From: Harmothoe impar
Taxonomy: Eukaryota; Annelida; Polychaeta; Phyllodocida; Polynoidae
Direction: 5' to 3'
Length of the DNA stretch: 64,000 bases
Assembly (NCBI GenBank): GCA_947462335.1
Contig: OX381713.1
Location: forward strand, 21,196,381 to 21,260,380
Shown: positions 35,521 to 48,088 of the stretch, piece after piece
Layout of the letters: each line of letters begins with the position of its first letter
Numbering within the stretch: the stretch's first letter is position 1
The notes under the pieces: model-generated
The model's database searches: none
Told to the model about the DNA's origin: nothing
Seen by the model: only the letters and a program-made list of their open reading frames with translations
Translations under genes and position numbers: made by a program

Positions 35521-36184
35521 CTGATTGAAAAGACTATAAAATAATAAAGTAATAGTTCAAACATGAAACAGAGTAAAGAAGAGAAGGACTTAACCATAAA
35601 CAGATCGATGTTTTAACATGCAATGGCATATTTGAAGGCACACTCAGGAAGAGCAACAATCATAGCAGGAATAGCTTTCGGTTGCCATCAGTATCCAACT
35701 TCATTTCCAATTCCTACCATAAATCATGAATGTGTTATGGGAAACCTGGAACGAATATCCCTGCTCTTGTCAAAATAGAAAATTCCGTAAAATTGTTTAG
35801 CTATTTTTCTCAAAATGTTTTGGCAAGCCAAGGAGACTAACATAAAAAAAACGCAGGAGGGTAATTATGGCCGTTATACAGACATGTAGGCCCTGTTGAA
35901 GTAAATATTCCCACCCATATTCATGCTAAATCCCTTCTGTTACAAGTCTATAAGATTGTTTCCCAACTTTTGTATACATGATCATTTACTGACTCACACA
36001 GTAATATAAAAACAAAACAACACTGCAAAAGGAAGGAGTTGATTATTACCGTATCCTAAACCAAGAACTACTTGAAGGATATGATTACAACCTGCTCACA
36101 GAGATCTACACTGCGCTTCTTGTTTTTACCATGCTCTACCTCAACTATTATTTCACATAGCCATGGCGCTACAGCATATCACAT

Positions 36185-36305
36185 CACACATTCATAAAAG
36201 TGAGGGTCATTGTCGCCAAAAGCACTCTCACCTGAAAGTCAGACAGTGCCTAACTTTCAGATGAGAGTGCTTTTGGCGACAGTGACGCTCACTTTTATGA
36301 GTGTG
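36185..36305. repeat. Near-perfect 120-bp hairpin
   Basis: Arms of about 54 nt (36,185-36,239 and 36,252-36,305) pair with few mismatches around a 12-nt loop. They contain GTCGCCAAAAGCACTCTCA and its complement. Related sequence forms the inner ends of the element at 41,299-41,705, so this is probably a solo, fused-end derivative of that family. Confidence 0.85.
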
Positions 36306-38472
36306 CAGGATGTGTACGAGGCATGTTTTGGTAAACTATCCACTCTCAACGGCATGCTGTTCTAAGTGACATACTAGGGATCTGCCCCAAACTCTGCCCC
36401 AATATTTATCATTGGTACCTTTATTGTCTCTCACTATAATCCCTACTACATAAGCACCTGAGGGTATCTTAATTTTCCTGATTTAAATGTCCATGAGATT
36501 ATAAGGCAATGACAAACCAAGTCCCTATGTTACTATATATGTTCCCATGTATGATATAACCAGTGTGGTTGGGGCAGAGATACAATAGGCCAAAGCAAAC
36601 CAGGACCAGCAGCCTTGGCAAGGAGAGTGGATGACTCATTTGGAAGCAGACGACATTTTTCTTGGCTGCAGCACCAATGTCATAGAGGTCAAGGTTACAG
36701 AGGTCAGACATAACTAAGTCAGTCTGGTCTGGATCACGTGACCTAATACAAACAGTAGAAGTTGTCCAAGTGGTGCAGGGTCGGTTTGACAATGTGTAAT
36801 GTGGTATGAAATGGGCTGTAAGCATGATACTACAAACATATGTATGTCTGCAAATGTTGGCTATAGCTATACTGATAATATATACTGTAGGTCGAGACCA
36901 ATATTATTCTTGGACTATGCCTTTATGTAGAATTCCACCTGTGTTAAGCTTAAAGGTTGTTGCATTCTCATTTAGTCATGTTTTGTGGATTTTGATTCCC
37001 CATCATAACCATACAAAAGGTCTTTCAGTCAGCATGTGCCGTCAATACAGTGATTAACTTTGTATTTATACTAAAATAAAATTATGATGCAATAGCTGCA
37101 AATGTGCAAAAGATGGCTCAGAATACCGAAAGTAGAAATTGAAATCACATTTGTCATTGAAATTCAACATTAATGCGTAATGCGTATAGAACTAGAAATG
37201 TGAGTCCATTAGGGTCCCAACTAGTAGTTATTTGTGATTATGATATCATTACTCGCGCAATAATGAAGGGATATTTTGATACCTGCACTGCAATAGCCCT
37301 AGGGTTAACATAAACCTTCAATATACTACTGTGAAGGTGCCATCCATTCAGGAAGCAATAACGATACATTATCAATATCATATTGCCTCACATGTGACTC
37401 GTTACTACAAATAGAGTCATATAAGTCACACAAAAGCTCCAGCCAAATATGTTCAAAACATACATAAAACACAAACAAAGATAGTCCAGAACAGAGGGTA
37501 TCTCTCGATATAGTGATGTAGGAGATGTGTCATTTCACAGTATCTAGAGCTGCTCACGATGATAATTATAATAATACACATAATGTCCTTTTACATTATT
37601 ACTATCATAAGTCGAATATAATAACATTAAAAGCAATGATGTTTATCTTCTATACCCCACATCTTGATCATAATATGCGACGTATGCATCATGTTGTAAA
37701 AACAGGTCACATGTTTACACATAAATGTGCTATTAATATGAAAGGTGGCCATATGTTGTGGCTGGCAGCAGAGACACACTTTATTGTCTGAGGATGTCAG
37801 GTTTACTCCCTGCGGTTTACCAGAAAGTGGCTGTTCTTATCTCAGTAATGGCGGTTATTTATGGCAAATGTCGTCTGCTAGAGACCATCACATGCCTGTC
37901 CATTGGAACAAACTGCAGGCGGACATTACATAAATCTCAAACCCGAGTTAACTTCGGCATTGTTATTATTGTAGATATTCTCTTTTTAATTCACAGAATA
38001 TTTGGCAAGATAAAGCAGAAAACCTTCGTAACCAAGATACATGAACGCAAATACGCGTCTTTCATGCTTATCTCTGCTGTGGCCTATTGCAGTCCTTTCA
38101 GTTGTTTAGAGCAACCTCATGCTGCAAATTGGATTATGAAAAAAACACCTCCGTTTTTAGAATAATCTAGAAACTACTATTAAACCAATATACTCGGTCA
38201 GATACCATGCAGTATTCCACCATGCCATTGAATAGAGGTATAATTGTTCTGTGACTGGCTCACACCCCCGGCTCACACCTGCTCATGATAGTTACAGTAT
38301 GAGGAATCCAGCTGTACTAAATACGGGAGCAGCTGAGGACATTGCATGAAACTAGATGAACTTTGATTTACGCTTAAATCGATACCTTTGTGTAGTGGGA
38401 ACTCTGCCTGGTACTGGTAGGATAGTGCATCTACATTGGATAATTCATGCAATTGCTACTACAATACGATAA

Positions 38473-38881
38473 GGCCAAAAAAAAAAGGTGTGTTTCAGGC
38501 AACATGGTCCAAAAATTTAGGGTAGGTAGGTCGGATTTTTTTTTTTTTGATTTTTTTTTTTAAATGTTGGAGGTACCTTGAATGAGTCGCGGACTGCCAT
38601 ATCGACTCGCGGGTCATCAAGACGACTCATCGATTCTTACTATAACTAGGAATATCATGAAATTATTGGACATTCTTGTTAATAAGCAATTTCCTGAGGC
38701 TGGACAGTTAATTAGGCATGTAATCTGTTTATCCTGACCAAAAAATTGGCAAAATTTCCGAAAAAATATGAATATTTTGAAAAAAAAAAAAAATTCTCCA
38801 AAATCGGAAAAAAATGCTAGGGTCGGCCCTTTTTTGAAACTAGGGTCGGGTTGCCTGAAACACACCTTTTTTTTTTTGGCC
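38473..38881. mobile_element. Harbinger-like MITE with GGCC ends and TAA duplication
   Basis: Ends GGCC(A)10GGTGTGTTTCAGGCAAC and its exact inverted complement, about 31 bp, flanked by TAA at 38,470-38,472 and 38,882-38,884. A GG start with a 3-bp TWA duplication fits PIF/Harbinger. The 409-bp interior has no transposase. Confidence 0.85.
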
Positions 38882-39383
38882 TAATTGAGATGAAACCATT
38901 GTTATTATGATCAGACAGCCCACATGCAGTGCTTAGGAATATTGATACCATATTGGTATTGACATGAACTCTTACAGTAAAAGACATGGATATCGCTGAT
39001 CTCAGGATCAACATCTGGAAGGGCCGGAGTTATACTCCTGGCGTCGGCGTGAGCTGCCTGCTCACATGTACCCAGATGTCAGAGTAACAAATGATGTGAT
39101 TGGCTGATCGCCTGTCACCTGACACCGATCACGTGACCCCTACGTGACTCCCCCTGGTATCCCAGGATGCAGCGCAGTAGGGGGAGATGAATAGGGGGAA
39201 TTCAAGAGGTTGGCTGTAGAGCCATTTTTTTACAAGCTTGGGACCTGGGTCATTTCCATGCGATCTTTAACCAGTGGCATTATTTTCAGCGACATTTTGA
39301 TCTTTTAGGGGACAAAATAGATAAATGGTCTAGAAGTGAATTTTTAACCTGGGGCCCCTTCCTTTAGCAACTTCCCGACTTAA

Positions 39384-39713
39384 GGGAGTGGTCATTTTTT
39401 AACAACAGGGGGGGGGGGCGGTGGATTTTCGCGTAAACGGGTCGAAATATTTTTGATCCCCCCCATGGGAGGGGTCTAAATTCTTTTGGTCCCCCCCTCA
39501 GGCAAGTTGAAATTGAGTGCGGCCGACCCCTTTGAGCTATAGTAAGGCGCGGGCTTTTTCGCTAAAAAGGGGTGCAATTTTTTCGGTCCCCCCCTCAAGA
39601 GGGGTCCAAATTTTTTTTGGTACCCCCCCTTCAAGGGGTCCAAATTTTTTTGGTCCCCCCCCCCAAATCCACCGACCCCCCCCCCCCCCTGTTGTTAAAA
39701 AATGACCACTCCC
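39384..39713. mobile_element. Harbinger-like MITE with GGGAGTGG ends and TAA duplication
   Basis: Ends GGGAGTGGTCATTTTTTAAC plus AACAG and a G run, with the exact inverted complement on the right; TAA flanks at 39,381-39,383 and 39,714-39,716. The interior holds three GGTCC(CC)n...CAAATTTTTTT direct repeats. A decayed relative of the right end is at about 40,225-40,305. Confidence 0.85.
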
Positions 39714-41298
39714 TAAGAGGGGGGTGATCTGCACCACCAAGGGGGAAGAGGGAGGGGGAGGGCCTCCATCCCATAGTGCCACATAGTGTCCCATAGTGTG
39801 ACAAGGCCTCCTTTTCCCTATGTAAATAACAAGTAGGCTTACTGGCTAAGCATGTTGTTACTATATCTGAAGCCCTCACCACAAAGTGTGGGAGCATTAA
39901 TTGATAGCAGTAAGACTGGTCATGACATATCACCAGAACTTCAATGCTGACCCGCTCGCCCCACATGGAACATCCATTCTGCGTGGATGGTCACAATACT
40001 AATTATATCTAATTGTGCCAGTGCATTCGTGTTTCAGAGCCATGATATTGATTTAACTGCGTTTCTTTTATACGGGATGGTCATTTTTTGGCTACAGGAA
40101 AACTTTCGGTGGAGGCTATATATATGTGCCAAAATCACTCTGGCGGTTTTTGCCAAGAGACCTCCAAAATTATTGTGTTGCCTGGTTGACCAGAGGGGTT
40201 TGAATCGGCGTTCAGTAGAGGGGGTTTAAATCTGCCCCCCCCCCCCCAAATCTACCAACGCCTCCCTCCCCATCACTGTAGTTAAATAATGAACACTCCC
40301 TAAGAAGTAGCGCGCATGCAGTGTCATGCCACATGATAGATGGTTCCAACTTCTTTATTGCACAAAGCACATTAGGTGTTTTGCGTAATGTTTTCTTTTC
40401 CTTCCATGTCTCTTCTTTTCTCCCTTTTCGACATTCAAAATAAATTACTTCTAATAATTCGTGGTAGCATGCCTGCTAGTATCCCACAGACATACGATTC
40501 CGCCATTAAGATAAAACCATTGCAGAACACAACAAAATCTAATCTATATTTCAAAGAACAGCTCACATACAAATCCCCGTACCGAAAATTGAGTAAATTG
40601 GGAGGAAGTGGGAAATATCCTGATCAATACAAAACGGACATCAAGCTTAAAAAGAAATACCATGATTGGGAATCATAAATATCTCTTTGGGCAAACATCT
40701 CGTGCTTTGGCGTTTGCACGGGGAAATATGACCGATCGATTTACGGTGTTTCCTCACACAACATTGCCACCCACCCACCCAACTTCCACAAAAAGGTGTA
40801 ATTCATTATTTTGGCACTAATAGATTTCATGACAATTGTAATTGATCGGGTGAGGACTGAAAAAGTAGATTCATTGGTCTAGAACTGGTATTGATGGGCT
40901 AGGAGCAGTACACCTATCTATGTAGCCTGGTGGGTGGTCATCTTCGCACTAAACTGTGCTGCTAGTATGTATGGTCTGGACTCGCCCGTCGCCATTTTGA
41001 ACAAACATCCTCCAGGAGAGACTTTTAACAATTCCACTGGTTTCTGTACGTAAATTGCTTTACTGTTGAAAATAGCTTTGTAAAATCTCATACTTCTAGT
41101 CTTGGTATACCCTGGAAAAAAATGGCCATGCACGGTCTTATAATAACCTGCATACTGATTCCTGTCATAACCACATTCGTTGATCTATGCAAAATTTCTC
41201 AAATTTTACTGATTTGTTGCCCAATCAAAATGCTCGTTACATTGAGCAACATAATGTCCAGTGGCTGCAGGAATGAATGTATAAAACCTTAACCTACG

Positions 41299-41705
41299 CA
41301 GAAAAATATGAGCGTCAGGCTATTTCTCCAAAAGTACTCACCTACAAAGGTCGGGCATTGCTCTATTTACCCAATTAACCCAAGAGGCATTGTAGTGAGG
41401 GCCAGGCTATGCTGTACCTTCAACTACAAGCTGTTTTCACCAAAAATGGCTTGAGATTCTGGCAATGCTGGACCTTCTTCCCAGAGTCTGACAATGCTGG
41501 ACTCTTGGAGGCTGAAAGAGAGAGGCTCCCTATAAGGTCCAGCTTTCCAAGACTCTGGCAGACTTTCAAGTTATTTGGGTGCAGAAATGCCTGACCCTCA
41601 CATGGGTGTGTCCGGCAATGCCTGACCTTCACTAAATATCTGACTCTTGTAGGTGAGTGCTTTTGGTGACATAGCCAGCATCAGGCTGACACTAATATTT
41701 TTCTG
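41299..41705. mobile_element. Nonautonomous element with CAGAAAAATAT ends
   Basis: About 407 bp. Left CAGAAAAATATGAGCGTCAG and right complement (CTGACACTAATATTTTTCTG) are inverted, followed inward by CCAAAAGTACTCACCTACA and its complement. The centre repeats GGC(A)ATGCTGGACCTTC-type units. Its subterminal blocks match the hairpin at 36,185-36,305. Confidence 0.75.
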
Positions 41706-42289
41706 GGTGTCTAGTTGTAGATGTACTAGTCTATAACTATTACTTCTGCTCAGGTATGATAACTTTTGTACAGCACTATACCCCACATGCACAACATCTC
41801 TTCAAGCACACACTCCACTAGATCAAGCATGTACTGCACATGTTTTGCGCATATTCAGCGGGGGCCTATAAATGTGTAAAACTTGTGACTCAGAAATCAA
41901 ATGCTGAAAATGGCACTCTTACTATTACCCGCACCTATAGCTTTAGAAAAGGTTCACCCAGGACTACACCACCTCTGAAGGGCAGACATTGAGATACTGA
42001 TAAATTAGCACTACCCACTGGCAGTTTTATTGATTTGGGACTTGGGAGGGGCTGGGTGTTTATTGGCGACCAATGTGGCCGTCCTTTCTCGCTGCCTAAA
42101 TACCGTAATATTGTTTCTCTTTTTATATTTCCCATCCATATCTGGACGATCTATAATTGGAGAGCTGGTGCAGTGTTGTGTTGAGGTGTGGTTTGAGGGT
42201 ATGAGGGAGGGATGTTTGCATCAAGTTTGTATCTATATTACAAGTGTAACTTAGATAGCATAGTATTGATAAATGACTGTGTTTGCAAG

Positions 42290-42560
42290 TCTGGCCCGGA
42301 GTGGGCTAACCGACGGGCTCCCGTCGGTTTAGGGCACTGGGCTTTGGTCTGGCCCCGTGCGGGCTTCCCATGTTGAGCGCAGATCGGGTTTTGGACGGGA
42401 AGCCCACTTTGGGCTCAGATCAGTTTTAGGACGGGCTTCCCACTTTGGGCACAGATTGGTTTTTGGACGGGCTGAAAGTGGGTTCAGATCGGTTTTTGGA
42501 CGGGTTGAAAGCGGGCTTAGATCGTTTTTTTGACGGGTTAAAAGCGTGCTAAGATCGGAT
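42290..42560 (+). repeat. GC-rich tandem GGGCTCAGATCGGTTTTTGGACGG-type repeat, copy 1
   Basis: Begins GCCCGGAGTGGGCTAACCGA and continues as about five degenerate units near 35-40 nt long (cores ATCGGTTTTTGGACGGG and GCTGAAAGCGGGCT). Much richer in GC than its flanks. Confidence 0.75.
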
Positions 42561-43084
42561 AATTATGGGTTTATAGAATCTATTCAATCATTCTCCAATG
42601 ATTTCTTGTAATTGTTGAACCAGATATCCTAGGTCCTGCTAATCAACCCAAGGCATAATCATACTCTTCCTACCCAATAATGGAAGTATCAAGCAGGCCT
42701 ATTATCATCAGGTTTGAGCCACATGCAGCAAAGACAAGTGTCTATGGTGCACATTGGCCTTCAAAGCCATAGTACATACCTACATGGGGCACATGAGTCT
42801 TGTATTAAGATTGTAATGCCACAGAAATAGTGTTTACACTGGATAGCTGCTTAGAGAACCTCCTTTTCATCATTCAAATATATATTCTATCTTATTTCCA
42901 AACTGTGAGAACATCTATTTATTGTTTCCTATTTTACATCACTTTAACATTTTATTGTATTATTATATAATGTCAATTTCATCTGGCTTTGTTGGAAAAC
43001 TCTAGATATTGTATAGTAGTGACATCTGGTGTCAATCATCAGAACTATTAGACCAGTTGCCCTGTCTAAACCCAACCTCAGCCC

Positions 43085-43440
43085 TCATCGGCCCGGAGTG
43101 GGCTAACCGACGGGCGCCCGTTGGTTTAGGGCACTGGGTTTTGGTGTGGCCCCAAGTGGGCTGCCCGAATTGGGCTCAGAACGGGTTTTGGACGGGTTTC
43201 CTGTCATCTGGCCAACAGGAACTCAAAGCGGGTAGCCCTCTTTGAAACTGATCTGAGCCCAAATCGGGCAGCCCGCTTTGAAACTGATCTGAGCCCAAAA
43301 TGGGCAGCCCGATCGGGGCCACACTTCAGCCCAGCCATCTGCCCAACATGAAACCCAGCTCAGTTTTGCCCGACTTCAAACAGCCAATCCGAGCCAAAAC
43401 CAAATTGGCCCCGTGCGGGCTTGCTACTAGGGGACTCAGG
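43085..43440. repeat. GC-rich repeat, copy 2, with inverted second half
   Basis: The left half repeats the 42,290 start almost exactly (GCCCGGAGTGGGCTAACCGA). The right half, from about 43,230, carries the units in reverse complement (TGAAACTGATCTGAGCCC), ending in GGCCCCGTGCGGGCTTG, so the whole is a foldback. Confidence 0.7.
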
Positions 43441-43597
43441 ATTCTGAGTCGGTGTGACTCTACTTCTATTCTAGATACCAATATAGAACCTGTGCATGTA
43501 TATGAGACAATTCAAATTGATTTGCTTTCGTTCAAGTTTCATACCACTGAATATGGTCGCGATGAATTTCAACTATATGGAAGAGACGTTCTATAGG

Positions 43598-45000
43598 ATG
43601 ACTCATATCTTTCCCCAGCATCTATAGACACTGTATAGCCTATCTAGAATATTGATAGGCTACTGCAATTCATAAAGTGTTGATGAATCTACCATGTAAT
43701 GTCGTTCGTAAGTGCAATAAGCTCAGCGATACCTACACTGAAAAACCAATGGGTTTCAAAGGTGATCACCGGTGACGCCTTTAGGGTGATCATTGTGCCG
43801 GTGTCGAGAATGCTTACCCCCTCATCACTAGGGTGATCATCAGTGATCACAAAGGGTGTTTTTCTGGATAATGAGATATGGTTTTGAAATGAGGTGTCTA
43901 CGTTTACACCTACCTATACTTTTGATAATTATAGCATGATTTCTTTTTAATTGCTTGAGTCTCTAATGCTCCAAATAGTCTCCATATCCACCATTTTAAT
44001 AACACCTATGGTCAAGATTAGTATAGATATAATCGATAGATCACCTGGAGTAGGTGCCGTATACATGTATTGCATTGTTGTATAGTAGGGCCCCCTAGTG
44101 GCAAAATCATGTCCTCAAAATGATTGCGTTAGGTGATCAGAGTGATCACTTTGTGACATCAACAAGGCATGATCACCCTAAGTCATCAACACTGATCTCC
44201 TGTCTCACAGATCTAGGTTTCCAGTGTATATATCTATGGTATTTCATGATGAAAATAGTTGGAAGCGGAAATAGTTTATATCACAATACAACCAGAGCTT
44301 GGACATGTATGCTGCCTCCCGGGTGGGATCATCAAATCAATAACAGCATCATGAATAAATGTCCCCAAAATACCTATATTTATTGGCATTCATATCAACA
44401 CGATTGGTCAGTGACTGTTTCCCATTGTTTCTGCCAAATAACAGAATTATTATGGATGACTCATATCTTCCCCTAGAATCTAATAACAGCTCACCTGTGC
44501 CAAACTCTCCACTCTGCTCACACATCTTTATTAGGTGTTAACCTGTATCCTGTAGTACTTGTGGGCTGATTTATAGTTTATATTAGTTACAGGCTTCAGG
44601 CTATAGCTGACTTCATCACCGGACCCTAGATACATCCATGCATAATTAAGTTAAGTTAATAAGTGTGACCACCCACCATGCTATCGGGAAATGAGGAGGT
44701 ACCAATAATTGAAGTTTTGAATTTTGTTCAACTGTAATTTGTGATATCTATCTTAAATTGTAACAGGTATTTGAAATATATTTGTATATCAAAGGTGAGT
44801 TCTGAATAACTCTAGGCCTACTCTAAACCTGATTCATCCCTCCATAATATTCGCCCATATATCAGACTCAGTTGGCGCATCGATCATGAAGCAACTTGTA
44901 GAGAAAATGATCTAGTTAAAAGAGAACCCCTTTGTCTATGTCCATTCTGCACTCCTTTGCAACATAAGTATATGGAGGAGACATTCTATGTATATATATA
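43598..45000 (+). repeat. Tandem duplication, unit 1 (contains a 491-bp insertion)
   Basis: Begins ATGACTCATATCTTTCCCCA and runs in parallel with unit 2 (45,260-46,446). Sequence just before it (GAGACGTTCTATA) resembles the end of unit 1 (GAGACATTCTATG), so an earlier partial unit probably existed. Unit 1 carries an insertion at 43,736-44,226 missing from unit 2. Confidence 0.85.
43736..44226. mobile_element. MITE with CACTG ends and TA duplication, empty site known
   Basis: Left end CACTGAAAAACC, right end GGTTTCCAGTG, flanked by TA. Interior repeats of GGTGATCAC/GTGATCACC occur near both ends. Unit 2 has the uninterrupted sequence GCGATACCTATGG at 45,402-45,414. A few extra bases (TATATC) follow the insertion, so excision or slippage may have occurred. 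Confidence 0.85.
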
Positions 45001-45259
45001 TGAAGTGTTTGGATGCAAAACAACATAAATCCATCCCAGAATTGAAGCACATAGTGCTTTTTGTAAAGATACCCTGGGGTCAATTATAATAATTTGGTGA
45101 AGTAATGTGTACTGAGCAGACCCTAATGGCATGAAAAATAGTTAATTTTGGAAAAGTTGTTTGTGGATTATATCTAACCACCCCTAAACAAGCCTTTTGC
45201 CGAATTTTGTCTCTTATTTCGGAAATGGTGCTTATGTCGTTTTGCATCCAAACTCTTCA
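45001..45259. mobile_element. MITE at the junction of the two tandem units
   Basis: Ends TGAAGTGTTTGGATGCAAAA and complement (TTTTGCATCCAAACTCTTCA), about 27 bp with one or two mismatches, with TA on both sides. It separates unit 1 from unit 2 exactly. Confidence 0.8.
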
Positions 45260-46446
45260 TATATGACTCATATCTTTCCCAAGCATCTAAACACTGTATA
45301 GCCTATCTGCTGTTGTGATCTGGTATATTGATAGGCTGCTGTAATTCATAAAGTGTTGATGAATCTACAACGTTATGTCGTTCGTAAATGCAATAAGCTC
45401 AGCGATACCTATGGTATTTCATGATGGAAATAGTTGGGAGCGGAAATAGTTTATATCATAATACAACCAGAGCTTGGACATGTATGCTGCCTCCCGGGTG
45501 GGATCCTCAAATCAATAACAGCATCATGAATAAATGTCCCCAAAATACCTAAATCTATTGGCATTCATATCAACACGATTGGTCAGTGACTGTTTCCCAT
45601 CGTTTCTGCCAAATAACAGAATTATTATGGATGACTCATATCTTTCCCGAGAATCTAACAACAGCTGACCTGTGCCAAACTCTGCACTCTGCTCACACAT
45701 CTTTATTGGGTGTCAACCTGTATCCAGTAGTACTTGTGGGCTGATTTATTGTTTATATTAGTTACAGGCTTCAGGCTATAGCTGACTTTATCATCGAGCC
45801 TTAGACACACCCATGCATGATTAATAAGTGTGACCACCCACCATGCTATCAGGAAATGAGGAGGTACCAATAATTGAAGTTTTGAATTTTGTTCAACTGT
45901 AATTTGTGATATCTATCTTTTAATTGTAGCAGGTATTTGAAATATATATTTGTATATATCAAAGGTGAGTTCTGAAAAACAGGGGGCCTACTCTAAGGCC
46001 ACCTTTTTTTGATAACTTGGATTACGGGCACTCAGAGCATATATTTTGGGGGCGGGAGGAAAAAAAAAAAAAAAAGCTGCCATTCTGTACTAAAATCTTC
46101 CAGGGGCGGGAGGTAAAAAAAAGAAAAAAAACATGCAAAAAGTGTTGTTTTGGCCATTAAATGTGGGTATATTGAGAAATAATGAAGGTAAATTGTGAAA
46201 TATCCCCAATTTTGAAAGCCTAATTCTGGGTGTCTGCCAGTCAGCATGTACTTTTTTTTTTTACAAAATGCCAAAATTTCCATCGGCGGATCCGTAATCC
46301 AAGTTATCAGAATAAAACGGCCTAAACCTGCTTCATCCCTCCATAGTATTGGCCCAAATATCACAATCAGTTGGCGTATCGATCGTGAAGCAACTTAGGA
46401 GAGAACCTCTATGTCTATGTCCATCCTGCACTCATTTCACAACACA
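45260..46446 (+). repeat. Tandem duplication, unit 2 (contains a 326-bp insertion)
   Basis: Aligns with unit 1 from ATGACTCATATCTTTCCC through CAGTTGGCG.ATCGATC.TGAAGCAACTT to CTGCACTC.TTT.CAACA. It lacks unit 1's insertion but has its own at 45,997-46,322. Confidence 0.85.
45997..46322. mobile_element. Harbinger-like MITE with GGCC ends, empty site known
   Basis: Ends GGCC...TGATAACTTGGATTACGG and complement CCGTAATCCAAGTTATCA...GGCC, flanked by TAA at 45,994-45,996 and 46,323-46,325. Unit 1 has the single, uninterrupted CTCTAAACCTG at about 44,831, proving a 3-bp target duplication. Confidence 0.9.
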
Positions 46447-46513
46447 AGAGACCCAAATACAAGTATTCAGACTCATTTAATTTAATGAATGGTGTATTAT
46501 CACCTGAGCCCTA

Positions 46514-46872
46514 CACTGAAAATCCATAGATTGAAAGGGTTAGTCAGTACAGACTAACCCAGGTTGGTCATATTAGTATTTGTCACAATGGCAAAGTTAT
46601 ATTCAAAAATGATCAAGGGGTCAGTCAGTAGTGGCTAATCTAGGTCCATCATTGGTGTGTTGTATTTGTATGCCACTAGTTGGGGCCACCTGTGATGACC
46701 ACTCAGTGGCTCCCCCTGGAACTAAAAAGACTAAGGTGGGTTGGTCAGTAGTGACCAACCTGGCAATAATAACTAATCTAGGTTGGTGGTATAGGGATCC
46801 AAAAAATGACTAACTAGGTTGGGCACTAGTGACTGAGAGGTTGGGCGTATAGGGAGCCTAGGAATATCAGTG
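46514..46872 (+). mobile_element. MITE with CACTG ends and GGTTAGTC repeats, copy 2
   Basis: Starts CACTGAAAATCC, ends GGAATATCAGTG, flanked by TA at 46,512-46,513 and 46,873-46,874. It is in the opposite orientation to the copy at 32,953-33,328. Its ends resemble those of the 43,736 element, so they may use related transposases. Confidence 0.85.
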
Positions 46873-47840
46873 TAGGGGCAAGGGTATTGGACGAGTATGG
46901 TGGTAGATTGATCATACATTGATTATAATCTGATCCCTTTTTGGTTGGACAGTAGGAATGGTGAAAGTAGCTTTATAACGAGACTGGTACATCATGAATA
47001 GAATTATGGGCAGATGGATGGCAATACATCACTACAAGGAATGTCTACATGGTGATTAGGAGAGTTGCGTTTCTCCTCGCAAAGTATCCTTTCTGTATGG
47101 CTACTCCCACACACACATGTATGTATGCATTCAAGTATACTTTAGCCCCAGGGCAGCATATTGGGTGTGTCATGGCACCATGCTTTATGCTGGCAGCTGG
47201 TGGGTTAGGTGCTCCCTGATGGTGCATATTGTACTGCTGACTGCACACAGGCTCTGTGCCTGCAAGGGATAAACTACAGGCTGCTAGAAATAGTCTTGTT
47301 TTTTTTCAGAAATTAGTCCCAAGATAGCACATTTAGATTTTAGTTTGTCATGGTGCTATGGTTTTCGCTAGCAGCTATATGAGTCTGGTATCTAAAGTCG
47401 ACTATTACCCTTTCAGATAGCTAAAACCCTGTTATTTTCAAATTAATGAAGTTCGCGAATCACTGTCAATTAGGACTTTTAGGCACAATCAATTAGATAG
47501 CTTCTGTAATTGAACATTAATTGAAACTGATTGGCAAGTAGGATTTTGATCAACTATACCCTAATTACAATCACCATTTTGTCATGATTATATTGTGTCA
47601 TCATGCACTGGCAGTGGACCTTTCTCGGCAGCCACTTATTATAGTATAGGGAAGTGTCATGAAAGACACTTCCTCCGATCCTTGTATCAATGGGTTTTAT
47701 CCCATAAAGAAATGAGCAGGCTTAGTTCACTGAGAATCCCCTATAGCGCTTTCAAAGTCTTGCAAGGAAAGCAGAAGTGTCGCTCGATGGCTGTCCTGCC
47801 GACGCTGCTTTTGCAACCCAGACTGGGGTCCTGATGGTGC

Positions 47841-48088
47841 CCAGAGAAAAGAAACAGCGTCAAAAGGGAGTCCAGGCTGCCTCCAGAATGACTCCTGTTA
47901 AGGGGAGCCCAGGTCCTGATGTGACTCTCTAAGGTGAGTCAGGGAACTATGTTACTCCCCCAGGTGACTCCCTTAGGTAGGCCAGGGATTTACCTAGAGG
48001 AGTCACAGGCAGCCTGGGCTCCCCTAAAGTTGGGAGTCATTCTGGAGGCAACCTGGACTCCCTTTTGATGTTGTTTCCTCTTTCTGTG
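47841..48088. mobile_element. Palindromic MITE (GAAACAGCGTC family), copy 2
   Basis: Same structure as 21,331-21,581: CAGAGAAAAGAAACAGCGTC at the left and TTGATGTTGTTTCCTCTTTC plus TGTG at the right, with GTCCAGG/CCTGGAC and GGGAGTCA blocks mirrored. Confidence 0.85.

Larger units (their letters stand above)
33330..38472. other. Noncoding host DNA
   Basis: No supported gene. Contains a promoter-like patch at 35.27-35.52 kb and a 120-bp hairpin at 36.19-36.31 kb. The longest ORF (135 codons, 37,758-38,165, plus) has no recognisable motif, and nothing marks it as coding. Confidence 0.5.

Noticed and set aside
37758..38165. 135-codon plus-strand ORF with a hydrophobic stretch
   Set aside because: No motif, no splice or promoter support, and composition like the flanking AT-rich DNA.
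39517..39966. Pro/Gly-rich ORFs near 39.6 kb
   Set aside because: They translate C/G runs of a Harbinger-like MITE.
40918..41133. Minus-strand ATGGCGACGG start, considered as a host first exon
   Set aside because: No convincing 5' splice site follows before the TAG stop; the surroundings are not promoter-like.
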